A stretch of DNA of 32,266 bases from Methylocystis suflitae (GTDB lineage: Bacteria; Pseudomonadota; Alphaproteobacteria; Rhizobiales; Beijerinckiaceae). The notes below the pieces were generated by a model that saw only the letters and a list, made by a program, of their open reading frames with translations, was not told the DNA's origin and made no database searches. Where the stretch lies: contig NZ_JAMRYX010000052.1 in the NCBI RefSeq assembly GCF_024448135.1, forward strand, positions 1-32,266. The letters are read 5' to 3'. A program made the translations under genes and the position numbers. Of this stretch, positions 1-7,672 are shown piece after piece. The stretch's first letter is position 1. Every line of letters starts with the position of its first letter.

Positions 1-159
1 CAGAATCAAACGGGAGTCGCTTGACGGGTTATCTCTTGCCGTGAGCAGATTCTACGATCTGCGATCAATGGCGCCCCCGCACCCCTTAATTTCCCAAGGT
101 TCTCTTGTAGAGACGAGGTCATGGTCGAGATCGGAAGCACAATCAAAAGGTGAAAGCTG

Positions 160-879
160 GTGCAGCGAATAGAGTCGAGAAATACCGAGGACTGCGTAAC
201 CCGCCGAGGAGCGTTCTTCGTTCTCGGCGCTCTCCCATTGATCATAACATCGGCGCATGCGAATGCAGATGCCAATTATGCCGCGCGCGCCGAAGATGGC
301 GCGTTGCCGGAGACATTTCGCATTCCGTCTAACCTTTATCCGTCGTCACTGCCGGGCGTCGTCTGGAAAGGAGCGACGTCGGCCGACGTCGAACTTTACG
401 AATTTTTTGATTATAACTGCGCGTATTGTCGAAAAGCGGCGCGGGAGATCGACGAGGTAATCGCCGCCAATCCGGACGTGAAACTCGGACTTATCAACAG
501 TCCTATACTGTCGGTCGGTTCGGTTCAGGCCGCGAAGGTTCAGCAGGCCATTTTTAGACTGTACGGCCCATCCGTCGCCTACGCATTCCATCAGCGAATG
601 TTCGCCAAGCGCGGCCAAAGTAACGGCGTCTCGGCGCTCGCAATTGCGCGCGAAATGGCTCTCGATCCCGCCAAAGTAGAAGAATCAGCCGACAGCGCCG
701 TCGTGGTGGGCGTGTTGCGACGGCAGGCGGAACTTGCCGCCAGTCTCGGCGTGTCAATGACGCCATCATTTGCGATCGGCGGGTTTGGATTTCCGGGCTG
801 GCCGGGCAAGAAAGCGCTGCAAGCGATTATCTCAAACATGCGTCGTTGCGAACGCCCGACATGCGACGACAAGGGATAA
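160..879 (+). CDS. DsbA-family thiol-disulfide oxidoreductase, exported
   Basis: This is a thioredoxin-fold DsbA/DsbG-like protein of 239 aa, likely catalysing disulfide formation or isomerisation in the periplasm. The CxxC active site is C87-A-Y-C90 after EFFDYN, and the cis-Pro motif T201-P202 (GVSMTPSF) sits where DsbA proteins have it. The N-terminus carries a TRRGAFF twin-arginine-like stretch and a hydrophobic segment ending at an SAHANA-type cleavage site, so it is exported, possibly by Tat. The start is GTG, with AAAGG about 9 nt upstream. It converges with the TlpA-like gene: its stop is 2 nt from the original 3' end of that gene. The family is clear; the substrate is unknown. Copper/bufferin genes nearby suggest, but do not prove, a role in thiol homeostasis under metal stress. 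Confidence 0.85.
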   Translation: MQRIESRNTEDCVTRRGAFFVLGALPLIITSAHANADANYAARAEDGALPETFRIPSNLYPSSLPGVVWKGATSADVELYEFFDYNCAYCRKAAREIDEVIAANPDVKLGLINSPILSVGSVQAAKVQQAIFRLYGPSVAYAFHQRMFAKRGQSNGVSALAIAREMALDPAKVEESADSAVVVGVLRRQAELAASLGVSMTPSFAIGGFGFPGWPGKKALQAIISNMRRCERPTCDDKG

Positions 880-881
880 GG

Positions 882-963
882 TCAGCCGTCAATGAAATAC
901 CTTAGGAACGCGATCGCCTCAGCCGATAGCCAGTCAACTTCACCCTTGATGTAGCCAGCCGCT
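882..963 (-). pseudogene. Out-of-frame C-terminal tail of the TlpA-like gene
   Basis: Read on the minus strand in the frame shifted from the upstream gene, these bases encode GYIKGEVDWLSAEA followed by IAFLRYFIDG and a stop. This matches the usual TlpA C-terminal helix. It ends 2 nt from the stop of the convergent DsbA-like gene, the compact arrangement expected of an intact ancestral gene. It is recorded separately because no standard open frame covers it. Confidence 0.75.
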
Positions 964-1446
964 TCGGTCGATCACGTAGGTAATTGGCATTCCGTAAAGA
1001 GGAAACGGCGCGCCGGTTTCCTGATTGGCGCGCTCGGCGACCCGTCCGTCCGGATCCAGGTAAATGCGCAGGCGCTTGACGTGCAACCTGTCGAGAAATC
1101 GTTCGAGCGTCGGTCTGCCGGCTCTGTCAACGGAGATCGCAGCGATTTCCAGCTTCCTTGGAAAAGTCCTCTGCAATCGCTCAAGCGTCGGCAACTCTCT
1201 CCGGCACGGCGGACACCACGTCGCCCAGAAGCTCAATAAAACGACCTTCCCGTGTGACGCGCTGAGCGGAACGAGTTTGCCGTCGAGCCGGTCCAACACG
1301 ATTTTAGGAGCCCGCGCTCGCGGTTGCAGCTCAATAAACTGGCTACCGTTCGTTTGTAGAGTTGGCGGCGCATCTGTTTGTGCCTGAGCAGCAAATGTCC
1401 ATGCGCTCGCCAAAACGCAAACTGAGAGCGTGCGACACGCTTGCAT
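940..1446 (-). CDS. TlpA/ResA-like thioredoxin, C-terminus frameshifted
   Basis: This is an exported thioredoxin-like reductase of the TlpA/ResA type. The ATG at 1446 opens a clear signal peptide (MQACRTLSVC... ending AAQAQ). W77-C78-P-P-C81 is the redox site, followed by the IAAISVD strand and the cis-Pro loop YGMPITYVIDRSG. The reading frame stops at 940 after 168 aa. However, the minus strand from about 963 down to 882 reads in the next frame as GYIKGEVDW...FLRYFIDG-stop, which is the normal C-terminal end of TlpA proteins. A small indel near 955-968 has therefore cut about 25 residues from the last helix. It could be a real mutation or a sequencing error. The CPPC site is intact, so partial function is possible. 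Confidence 0.8.
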   Translation of the reverse strand: MQACRTLSVCVLASAWTFAAQAQTDAPPTLQTNGSQFIELQPRARAPKIVLDRLDGKLVPLSASHGKVVLLSFWATWCPPCRRELPTLERLQRTFPRKLEIAAISVDRAGRPTLERFLDRLHVKRLRIYLDPDGRVAERANQETGAPFPLYGMPITYVIDRSGWLHQG

Positions 1447-1634
1447 GAAGCCGCCATTCAATGGAAAAATGCCGAATAGAAGGTTGTGGCAACTTCGATC
1501 GCCGCAGATTCTTTTTGCAGACCTGCATCGGGCGCTGGCGATCGGCCGGAAGGACGGGCTAGAGCAAGCTCTATTTTCATATCGTCGAACGATTCCGTTT
1601 AAACGGAAAGCGCGTAAGAGCAGCGGCAACGGCA

Positions 1635-3446
1635 TCACACTCGCACAACATTGTCTGAGACCCCGTTTGGACGACCTGGCTCGCCGCGAGAATCCCAAAG
1701 CTGCAGATCGACTTCCGTCAGGCGCCGGCGTGGCCGCCACTCCTTTGGGTCCGCCTCATCCAAGTGGAGCCGCCAACCGTCCGGCGGCTCCGTTGTCAGG
1801 AGACTGCCGTCCTTGAGGTAAGGGAAAATCTGATCATATCGGCGTATGGCATCGTGACTGACTCGACGGTAAATATGTGTGCGATCCAGCTCCGAGCTAT
1901 GGCGCAGACCTGCAGAGGCAATGATTTCGGTCGTAGCGTGGACAGTTCTGCGGTGATATCGGACAACTCGAAGTCGCTTGTCCGCGATCACTAGTCCCCG
2001 GTAGAGCCTGGGATCCTGGGTGGCGACGCCAGTGGGGCAACGGTTGCTGTTGCATGTGAGCGACTGCACACAACCGAGGGCCAGCATCATACCCCGGGCG
2101 CTGTTGCACAAATCCGCCCCCAAAGCCAGATTCTTGACTAGGTGAAAACCCGTCAGAATTTTGCCCGAGGCGATGATGCGGATGTCCTGGCGAAGACTAA
2201 AGCCGGTCAGGCAATCATCGACGAAAGCTATCGCCTCTCGCAAGGGCATACCGACCGAGTTGACGTATTCGAGCGGCGCTGCGCCGGTGCCGCCCTCGCC
2301 GCCGTCAACTGTGATGAAGTCGGGCAGGATGCCGCTGCGAGTTATCGCTTTACAAATGGCGACAAAATCACTTTCTCGACCTATCGACAGTTTAATTCCC
2401 ACGGGCTTCCCGCCGGAAGGTTCGCGCAAGCGGCGGACATACTCAAGCAAACCGAGCGGTCCGAAAAAGGCGCTGTGGACAGGTGGCGAATCTATCTGCG
2501 TGGCCACAGGCACGCCCCGTATTACAGCGATTTCAGGCGTATTCTTTTCAGCGGGGAGAATCCCGCCGTGACCCGGCTTGGCGCCTTGCGAAAGCTTGAT
2601 TTCGATCATCTTCACGCTGGGGAGTTTCGCCTTTTCAGCAAAGGCCGTGGGCGAAAACGTGCCTGATTCGTCTCGGCAGCCGAAATAGCCAGTGCCTATC
2701 TGCCACACCAGGTCGCCGCCTGGCCTCAGATGATAAGGGCTAATGCCGCCCTCTCCCGTGTTATGGAAAAAATTGCCGTCTTTCGCTGCCGCGTTCAGCG
2801 CCAATATCGCGTTTCGACTCAGCGCTCCGAAGCTCATCGCGGAAATGTTGAAGATGCTTGCGGAGTACGGCTGGCGGCACTCTGGTCCACCTACCATTAC
2901 GCGAATGTCAGCATTCAGCGTTTTCGTGTCGATGGCTTCGAGAGAGTGCCCCATCCACTCATAACCCGCCCGGTAGGTATCGATCTGTGTTCCGAACGGA
3001 ACCGCTTCCAGCGTCCCCTTGGCGCGCTGGTAAACAATGCTACGAAACATACGATTGATGGGAGCTCCATCTGTATCAGATTCGATTAGATACTGGCGGA
3101 TGAAGGGACGTATCCACTCCATCACCCAGCGACCGCGTCCGAACAATGGATAGTTGCGCCTGAGACTGTGACGAGTCTGGCGCCTATCGTAGAGCCCGAT
3201 CCCGATGAGAGGCAGGATTATTGCAAATGATACGAGCGCTGGCGGCCAGAACCAGGCGAGCAGCGCCGTTAGCAATGGCGTTGCGATAGCAAAAGCGGTG
3301 ATCGAACTATGCACTACATGACCTTTATTCTTTTGACCTTCAGCGAGCTCAGATAGCGAGACCGCGAACAGGGCGCTCGCGCTCGCACGGTCGTAGCCCA
3401 CATGCCTAAAAAGCTTCCCGAGCGCGATGAGGCGCTTCTTGTTCAT
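1635..3446 (-). CDS. FMN-binding glutamate synthase-family protein, membrane anchored
   Basis: This 603-aa protein has the FMN/synthase domain of the glutamate synthase large subunit but no glutamine amidotransferase domain. Visible motifs are GEGGISPYH (231-239), KLSQGAKPGHGG (284-295), DGGEGGTGAAP (381-391) and the 3Fe-4S cysteines C459-x5-C465-x4-C470 before PTGVATQ. Residues about 48-85 form two membrane segments, so the catalytic domain is probably tethered to the inner membrane. The ATG at 3446 is preferred because a GTAAC-N17-CGAA promoter at 3528-3553 lies upstream of it and downstream of the longer possible start at 3578. Stand-alone members of this family are of uncertain substrate; glutamate formation from ammonia is possible but not shown. 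Nothing looks truncated. Confidence 0.88.
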   Translation of the reverse strand: MNKKRLIALGKLFRHVGYDRASASALFAVSLSELAEGQKNKGHVVHSSITAFAIATPLLTALLAWFWPPALVSFAIILPLIGIGLYDRRQTRHSLRRNYPLFGRGRWVMEWIRPFIRQYLIESDTDGAPINRMFRSIVYQRAKGTLEAVPFGTQIDTYRAGYEWMGHSLEAIDTKTLNADIRVMVGGPECRQPYSASIFNISAMSFGALSRNAILALNAAAKDGNFFHNTGEGGISPYHLRPGGDLVWQIGTGYFGCRDESGTFSPTAFAEKAKLPSVKMIEIKLSQGAKPGHGGILPAEKNTPEIAVIRGVPVATQIDSPPVHSAFFGPLGLLEYVRRLREPSGGKPVGIKLSIGRESDFVAICKAITRSGILPDFITVDGGEGGTGAAPLEYVNSVGMPLREAIAFVDDCLTGFSLRQDIRIIASGKILTGFHLVKNLALGADLCNSARGMMLALGCVQSLTCNSNRCPTGVATQDPRLYRGLVIADKRLRVVRYHRRTVHATTEIIASAGLRHSSELDRTHIYRRVSHDAIRRYDQIFPYLKDGSLLTTEPPDGWRLHLDEADPKEWRPRRRLTEVDLQLWDSRGEPGRPNGVSDNVVRV

Positions 3447-3527
3447 CTTCGCCGCGACCACGCCCGGAAAGCAGCTCTCAAGACACTCGGTACGGTGGGC
3501 CAGATTATCTCGGGAGCCGACATATCT

Positions 3528-3553
3528 TTCGATGCAGGAGGCAAATAGGTTAC
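3528..3553 (-). promoter_or_regulatory. ECF (sigma-F-like) promoter of the FMN glutamate synthase-like gene
   Basis: On the minus strand, GTAAC at 3553-3549 is followed after 17 nt by CGAA at 3531-3528; written with the next base it is GTAACC-N16-CGAAAG. It sits 81 nt before the ATG at 3446. The stop codon of the small upstream ORF (TAA) overlaps the -35 box. Confidence 0.75.
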
Positions 3554-3627
3554 GGCAGGTCCACTGTCGGGCAGTCAAACTGCGGGCGATCGACTGTTTT
3601 TGGAAAGGGGAGCGGCTTATCGCTCAT
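3550..3627 (-). CDS. Putative 25-aa protein, function unknown
   Basis: This short frame runs from ATG at 3627 to TAA at 3550 and encodes a Pro/Asp-rich soluble peptide (MSDKPLPFPK...) with one Cys near its C-terminus. A longer in-frame ATG at 3672 would give 40 aa, but it is too close to the promoter -10 (3674-3677) to be on the same transcript. The reason to consider it real is position: it is the first ORF after one sigma-F-like promoter and ends inside the next. No Shine-Dalgarno is convincing and I recognise no family, so it may instead be just leader RNA. Confidence 0.35.
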   Translation of the reverse strand: MSDKPLPFPKTVDRPQFDCPTVDLP

Positions 3628-3673
3628 TTGAGTCTTCGGCCGTTCGACGCTGTTCACACGATACGAATTCATT

Positions 3674-3699
3674 TTCGCTGTAAGGGGCCGCGAGGTTAC
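3674..3699 (-). promoter_or_regulatory. ECF (sigma-F-like) promoter, second copy upstream of the glutamate synthase-like gene
   Basis: On the minus strand, GTAAC at 3699-3695 and CGAA at 3677-3674 are separated by 17 nt (GTAACC-N16-CGAAAA). It fires toward the 25-aa ORF and then the FMN glutamate synthase gene, in tandem with the promoter 146 nt downstream. Confidence 0.7.
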
Positions 3700-3852
3700 A
3701 TCCGAGGCGCGAGTAGTTGCGCGAAGCGCCAAACGCGCGCCCCTGGCGTGTCACGACGCATAGCTCGCGCGTTTCTGTCGCTACATTGTTGATGAACGGC
3801 CCGAAGGCGTCATGCTACAACAATCATGGATCGCCCTACTAAGGAGAGGATT

Positions 3853-4740
3853 TTGACGCACTGGACATTGGGAATAATAGGTGGATCGGGCCTGTACGAA
3901 TTCGAAGGCCTGATGGATCGCCGCTGGGTCAAGGTCGACAGCCCATGGGGCGAACCTTCCGATGAATTGCTCTTTGGCGTGGTAGAAGAGACTCGTTTGG
4001 TTTTTCTGCCGCGGCATGGGCGTGGTCACCGACTTCCGCCCAGCGCCATAAACTCGCGCGCCAACATCGACGCCCTAAAACGGGCTGGCTGCACAGACAT
4101 CTTGTCGGTCTCGGCTGTGGGGTCGCTGCAGGAGGAGTTGGCGCCAGGCATGTTCGCCACCGTCGGTCAGTACGTCGATCGAACGGAAAATAGAGCGAGA
4201 TCGTTTTTTGACGCAGGCTTCGTCGCGCATGTCTCCATGGCTGACCCTGTTTGCCCTCGCCTGTCCAGCTACGCCAAGGACGCCGCTCGCCAAGTTGGCC
4301 TGAGACTGATCGAGAGCGTGACCTATCTTGCAATGGAAGGACCGCAGTTTTCAACGCGCGCGGAAAGCCGGCTGTATCGAAGCTGGGCTTGCGATGTCAT
4401 TGGGATGACCGCGATGCCGGAGGCTCGACTCGCCCGGGAGGCGGAGCTTCCTTACGCCAATCTTTGCATGATCACGGATTATGACTGTTGGCGCGAAGAT
4501 AGCGCCGAGGTGGACGTTGCGAGCATTTTGGCGGTGATGCGCGCGAACGTGGGAGGCGCCCAACGTCTGATCGTCGAACTCGCGAAGCGCCTCCGTAATC
4601 CCCGGGCGCCTTCGCCGATCGACAGCTGCCTGGATTCCGTTGTCATCAGCGATCCATCGGTGTGGGATCCAAGCCTCCTATCGAAATTGGACGCCATTTG
4701 TGGTCGTCGCCTGAAGAAAGCCCGAGAGCCCACTAGCTAG
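3853..4740 (+). CDS. mtnP: S-methyl-5'-thioadenosine / purine nucleoside phosphorylase
   Basis: This PNP/MTAP-family enzyme (about 295 aa) phosphorolyses 5'-methylthioadenosine or a related 5'-modified nucleoside to adenine and a ribose-1-phosphate. Motifs in order are GIIGGSGLY at the N-terminus (phosphate loop), PRHGRGH, the AVGSL strand, MEGPQFSTRAES (substrate and phosphate contacts) and the M-T-A-MPEA-LARE and DYDCW stretches typical of MTAP. An ATG exists at 3826, but AAGGAGAGG at 3841-3849 is ideally placed for the TTG at 3853, which gives the usual short MTAP N-terminus. It stands alone between the glutamate synthase-like gene and the bufferin operon. In arsenosugar-type loci, nucleoside phosphorylases are sometimes neighbours, so 5'-deoxy-5'-dimethylarsinoyl-adenosine is a speculative substrate. 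Confidence 0.88.
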   Translation: MTHWTLGIIGGSGLYEFEGLMDRRWVKVDSPWGEPSDELLFGVVEETRLVFLPRHGRGHRLPPSAINSRANIDALKRAGCTDILSVSAVGSLQEELAPGMFATVGQYVDRTENRARSFFDAGFVAHVSMADPVCPRLSSYAKDAARQVGLRLIESVTYLAMEGPQFSTRAESRLYRSWACDVIGMTAMPEARLAREAELPYANLCMITDYDCWREDSAEVDVASILAVMRANVGGAQRLIVELAKRLRNPRAPSPIDSCLDSVVISDPSVWDPSLLSKLDAICGRRLKKAREPTS

Positions 4741-4792
4741 CTACGAGCCGGCGCCCGATTAATTGCGTGCAACTCCAACGGATACATTCTCT

Positions 4793-4818
4793 GTAACTTT
4801 AGGCGCACTCCGCGCGAA
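4793..4818 (+). promoter_or_regulatory. ECF (sigma-F-like) promoter of the bufferin operon
   Basis: GTAAC at 4793-4797 and CGAA at 4815-4818 are separated by 17 nt (GTAACT-N16-CGAAAC), 72 nt before the ATG of the precursor gene at 4891. The layout matches that described for sigma-F-controlled bufferin-type operons in Caulobacter. Confidence 0.8.
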
Positions 4819-4890
4819 ACATGTTTCGTGAGGCTCGTGAGGGGTCCTCATCGCTGTTCGCCAGTTGAGCGAACCAATAGGGAGATTGAC

Positions 4891-5151
4891 ATGAAGGTCA
4901 GTATCGTTTCGGGCTCGACTCTCGCCGCCGCGGCGATTGCGCTGGCGCTTAGCGGCGCGGCCTCGACGCCAGCTGCCGCGAAAAAGGGCATGAAATCCGT
5001 TCATTGCGTGGGCCTCAACGCCTGCAAGGGCCAGGGCGCCTGTCAGACAGCGAGTAGCGGTTGCAAGGGCCAGAATGCGTGCAAAGGCCAGGGCTGGCTC
5101 CCTGCAAAATCGAAGGGCGCCTGCGAGGCGCAGGGCGGCACTGTCGGCTAA
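4891..5151 (+). CDS. bufA: Bufferin-type RiPP precursor (BufA2-like), exported Cys-rich protein
   Basis: This 86-aa precursor has an Ala-rich signal peptide (about residues 1-30, ending TPAAA-K) and a mature part with six cysteines: C39, C45, C51, C58, C64 and C78. The core repeats CxGxNACKGxG around C39-C51 and C58-C68. This is the pattern of MNIO-associated bufferin precursors (BufA2 type) rather than DUF2282 (BufA1). Bufferins carry thiooxazole rings made from cysteines and sequester copper in the periplasm. The ATG at 4891 is preceded by a GGGAG ribosome site at 4880-4884; a longer in-frame start at 4828 lies next to the promoter and is unlikely. It leads the operon and is separated from bufB by a strong hairpin. 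Confidence 0.85.
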   Translation: MKVSIVSGSTLAAAAIALALSGAASTPAAAKKGMKSVHCVGLNACKGQGACQTASSGCKGQNACKGQGWLPAKSKGACEAQGGTVG

Positions 5152-5166
5152 TCAGTTAAGACCATC

Positions 5167-5187
5167 GGGCGGACATCGCGTCCGCCC
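5167..5187 (+). terminator. GC-rich hairpin between bufferin precursor and MNIO enzyme genes
   Basis: GGGCGGAC (5167-5174) and GTCCGCCC (5180-5187) form a perfect 8-bp stem with a 5-nt loop, 15 nt after the precursor stop. No T-run follows, so it is better read as a 3' stabilising or attenuating hairpin. Such an element would keep precursor mRNA more abundant than mRNA for the modifying enzymes. Confidence 0.6.
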
Positions 5188-5225
5188 GCCTTCGCTGCTG
5201 GCCAATTACGTCTGAGTCATTCGCC

Positions 5226-6071
5226 ATGAACAAGCCTATGCCCCTGGGCTTTGGTCTCGGTCTGCGGCCCGTCTATTACCGAGAGCTTCTCGAAAGCCGG
5301 CCGAATGTGGACTGGCTAGAGATCATCACGGAAAATTATCTTGTTCCGGGAGGCCGGCCGGTCGCCATGCTCGAACGCATTCGAGCCGACTATCCCATTG
5401 TCATGCATGGCGTGTCGATGTCTCTGGCGTCCACCGATCCGCTCGATTTCGATTATCTCAAAGCCCTCAAGAAACTCGCTGATCGTATCGAGCCCCGTTG
5501 GATTTCCGATCATCTCTGCTGGACGGGCGTCCATGGCGTGAACATGCACGATCTACTTCCCGTTCCTTACACTTTCGAGGCGTTGCAACACGTTGTAGAC
5601 CGGATAAGCCGCGTGCAGGATTTTCTCGGACGAAGGATCGCGATCGAGAACGCATCCACCTACGTGACGTTCCATGAATCCGAAATGGACGAATGGACCT
5701 TTGTCCGAGAGATGGCGAAGCGCGCCGACTGCTGGCTGCTTGTCGACGTAAACAATATTTACGTCTCTGCGTTCAATCATGGCTTCGATGAACGCCAATT
5801 TGTCGATTCAATTCCAGCAGAGCGTGTGGTGCAACTACACCTCGCGGGCCATTCGGACGCTGCAACGCATAAGATCGACACGCATGATCAGCCAATTTGC
5901 GCTGACGTGTGGAAGCTTTACGAACAGGTTTGCCGCCAATTCGGCGAGGTCTCGACGATGATCGAGCGCGACGACAACTTTCCGCCATTCCATGAACTGG
6001 TCGCCGAACTCGAACGTGCAAGGTCGGTATACGCCGCCGTCGTCCACTCACGAGAGGAGACGACTGCATGA
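5226..6071 (+). CDS. bufB: MNIO (DUF692) bufferin-maturation enzyme
   Basis: This 281-aa TIM-barrel enzyme of the multinuclear non-heme iron oxidative (MNIO, DUF692) family probably converts precursor cysteines to thiooxazole-type heterocycles using O2. Likely metal ligands are visible in sequence: H61 in MHG, D95-H96 in ISDHLCW, E141-N142 in IENAS, D174-N176 in VDVNN, H185, H205 and H209 in QLHLAGH, D218-H220 in IDTHD and E247 in MIERD. Length is normal for the family. It lies 74 nt after the precursor gene and overlaps the DUF2063 gene by 4 nt (ATGA), implying translational coupling. Assignment of family and context is firm; the exact modification is inferred from characterised bufferin and MbnB/ChrH systems. 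Confidence 0.92.
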   Translation: MNKPMPLGFGLGLRPVYYRELLESRPNVDWLEIITENYLVPGGRPVAMLERIRADYPIVMHGVSMSLASTDPLDFDYLKALKKLADRIEPRWISDHLCWTGVHGVNMHDLLPVPYTFEALQHVVDRISRVQDFLGRRIAIENASTYVTFHESEMDEWTFVREMAKRADCWLLVDVNNIYVSAFNHGFDERQFVDSIPAERVVQLHLAGHSDAATHKIDTHDQPICADVWKLYEQVCRQFGEVSTMIERDDNFPPFHELVAELERARSVYAAVVHSREETTA

Positions 6072-6847
6072 CGCTCGCCGAGCTGCAAGAAAGATTTCAG
6101 GCCGGGATATTGAGCGAAGAAGCGATCGCGCCGCGTTTCGTCGCGGATTCGAAAAGGACGAACGCGGAGACGCTTTTTGCCGTCTATCATAACGCTTACC
6201 GACTTCGCCTCGCGGAGTTTCTCTCGAACGACTATCCGGTTCTAAGATATTATCTTGAGGACGAAGATTTCGGGTCTCTCGTCGAGGCGTATATTTTAGC
6301 GGCGCCGTCGCGCGTTCGAAACGCGCGTTGGTACGGAGCGCGTCTTCCCGAATTCATGAGAACGCATGCGCGTTTGGAAAACGACATGCAAGCGATCGAC
6401 CTCGCGCGCTTCGAGCGTGCGCTCGCCGATGCGTTCGACGCAGCCGACGGGCCACGCCTCTCTATCGATGTGCTAGCAGCTGTTTCTGCGGAAGGCTGGC
6501 CATCGATTTCTTTCAAATTCCACCCTAGCTGCGAACTCCTGGATCTCGCCGTAGGAACGGCGGCCCTATATGAAGCGGCGCGTGACGGGCAGGAGCTGCC
6601 ACTGATCGATGAGGGGGAAGAGCACATCCTGTTTTGGCGTAGCAGCGATCATCAGTCGTCTTATCGTCTCGTTTCGCCCGACGAGCGGCTTGCCCTGATT
6701 GAAGCTTCGGCGGGAAAGTCGTTTGCCGAGATCTGTTCGCTTCTCCAATTCCAGGGGTCGGGTGAGAACGTCGCTGCCCGAGCCGGGGAGTTCCTCACGC
6801 AGTGGTTCGCGGCAGGGATCATATCCTGTCTGGCGCTCGATGACTGA
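6068..6847 (+). CDS. bufC: DUF2063 bufferin-maturation partner
   Basis: This 259-aa protein of the DUF2063 / MNIO-partner family is expected to bind the precursor and present it to the MNIO enzyme. The N-terminal helical region has the typical LAELQERFQAGIL start, then VYHNAYRLRLAEFLSNDYPVLRYYL and the conserved 'PSR..NARWYGARLPEF' stretch. The C-terminal half is a small alpha/beta domain of the kind seen in RiPP-recognition partners. It starts inside the end of the MNIO gene (ATGA overlap) and ends 6 nt before the next gene, so all three are one transcript. The role of these partners is known from bufferin and related MNIO clusters; there is no catalytic motif to cite here. Confidence 0.9.
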   Translation: MTLAELQERFQAGILSEEAIAPRFVADSKRTNAETLFAVYHNAYRLRLAEFLSNDYPVLRYYLEDEDFGSLVEAYILAAPSRVRNARWYGARLPEFMRTHARLENDMQAIDLARFERALADAFDAADGPRLSIDVLAAVSAEGWPSISFKFHPSCELLDLAVGTAALYEAARDGQELPLIDEGEEHILFWRSSDHQSSYRLVSPDERLALIEASAGKSFAEICSLLQFQGSGENVAARAGEFLTQWFAAGIISCLALDD

Positions 6848-6853
6848 TCCGCC

Positions 6854-7672
6854 ATGTTTCGCGCCGAGCCGCTTGCGATGAGAAAGATTGTCGGTTGGTT
6901 CGGCGAAGGACTAGCGCGCTTACTGACGACCCCAACGCACGTTCATACCTCCGGACCGGTAACGAGCCCGACGCGGCTGCTGGCATGCCTGCACCCAGCC
7001 GATGTTTTGCTCGTAGAAGGGAACAGCCGAGTCAGCGCAGCAGTAAAATATTTGACGCAGTCCCCGTGGTCGCATGCGGCGCTGTATGTCGGGTCGCACC
7101 TCACGCAGACCGCCACTGATAGCGATCACTGCTTCGTCGAAGTCGACTTGGTGGACGGCGTTCGTACCGTCGGGATTAGTGAATTCGAGAATGTCCAGAC
7201 ACGTATTTGCCGGCCCATAGGGCTCGACGAAACCGAACGCCGCAAGGTGACGTCCTATGTCATTGAGCGTTTGGGTAATCACTATGATCTTCGCAACATC
7301 ATCGATCTTGCGCGTTATCTGTTGCCGAACCCCCCGGTTCCACAGCGGTTCCGTCGTCGCATGATCGCCTTGGGCAGCGGCGATCCTACGCGGGCCATTT
7401 GCTCCACGTTGATTGCGCAAGCGTTCCAGTCGATCCGCTATCCGATTCTGCCGATCGTGAATGCTCGGGATATGAGCGCGCCTGATTGCCCGGGATGCAT
7501 TGAAGAGATCCTCACCATTCGCCACCACGGGCTGTTCACGCCGCGGGACTTCGATGTTTCTCCCTATTTTCAGATCATCAAACCTCTCATCGATGGTGAA
7601 TTCGACTTCCGCGCATTGCGCTGGGACGATGGCGCGTCGCCTGCGCAGAACGCCGTTTTCAAGCATCCCTGA
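6854..7672 (+). CDS. Permuted NlpC/P60 (YiiX/YebB-like) cysteine hydrolase
   Basis: This 272-aa protein has the order of catalytic residues found in the permuted papain-like YiiX/YebB group: His in SPWSHAALYVG (H74), an acidic strand FVEVDLVDG (E96), then the nucleophile Cys in RAICSTLIAQAFQ (C183). Such enzymes are predicted amidases or lipid/peptide hydrolases. It begins 6 nt after bufC, so it is almost certainly the fourth gene of the bufferin operon, where many clusters have a DoxX-type membrane protein instead. It could trim the precursor, act on envelope lipids, or be unrelated. A second start at 6881 is possible. Its 3' end overlaps the convergent glycosyltransferase gene by 14 nt. Confidence 0.8.
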   Translation: MFRAEPLAMRKIVGWFGEGLARLLTTPTHVHTSGPVTSPTRLLACLHPADVLLVEGNSRVSAAVKYLTQSPWSHAALYVGSHLTQTATDSDHCFVEVDLVDGVRTVGISEFENVQTRICRPIGLDETERRKVTSYVIERLGNHYDLRNIIDLARYLLPNPPVPQRFRRRMIALGSGDPTRAICSTLIAQAFQSIRYPILPIVNARDMSAPDCPGCIEEILTIRHHGLFTPRDFDVSPYFQIIKPLIDGEFDFRALRWDDGASPAQNAVFKHP

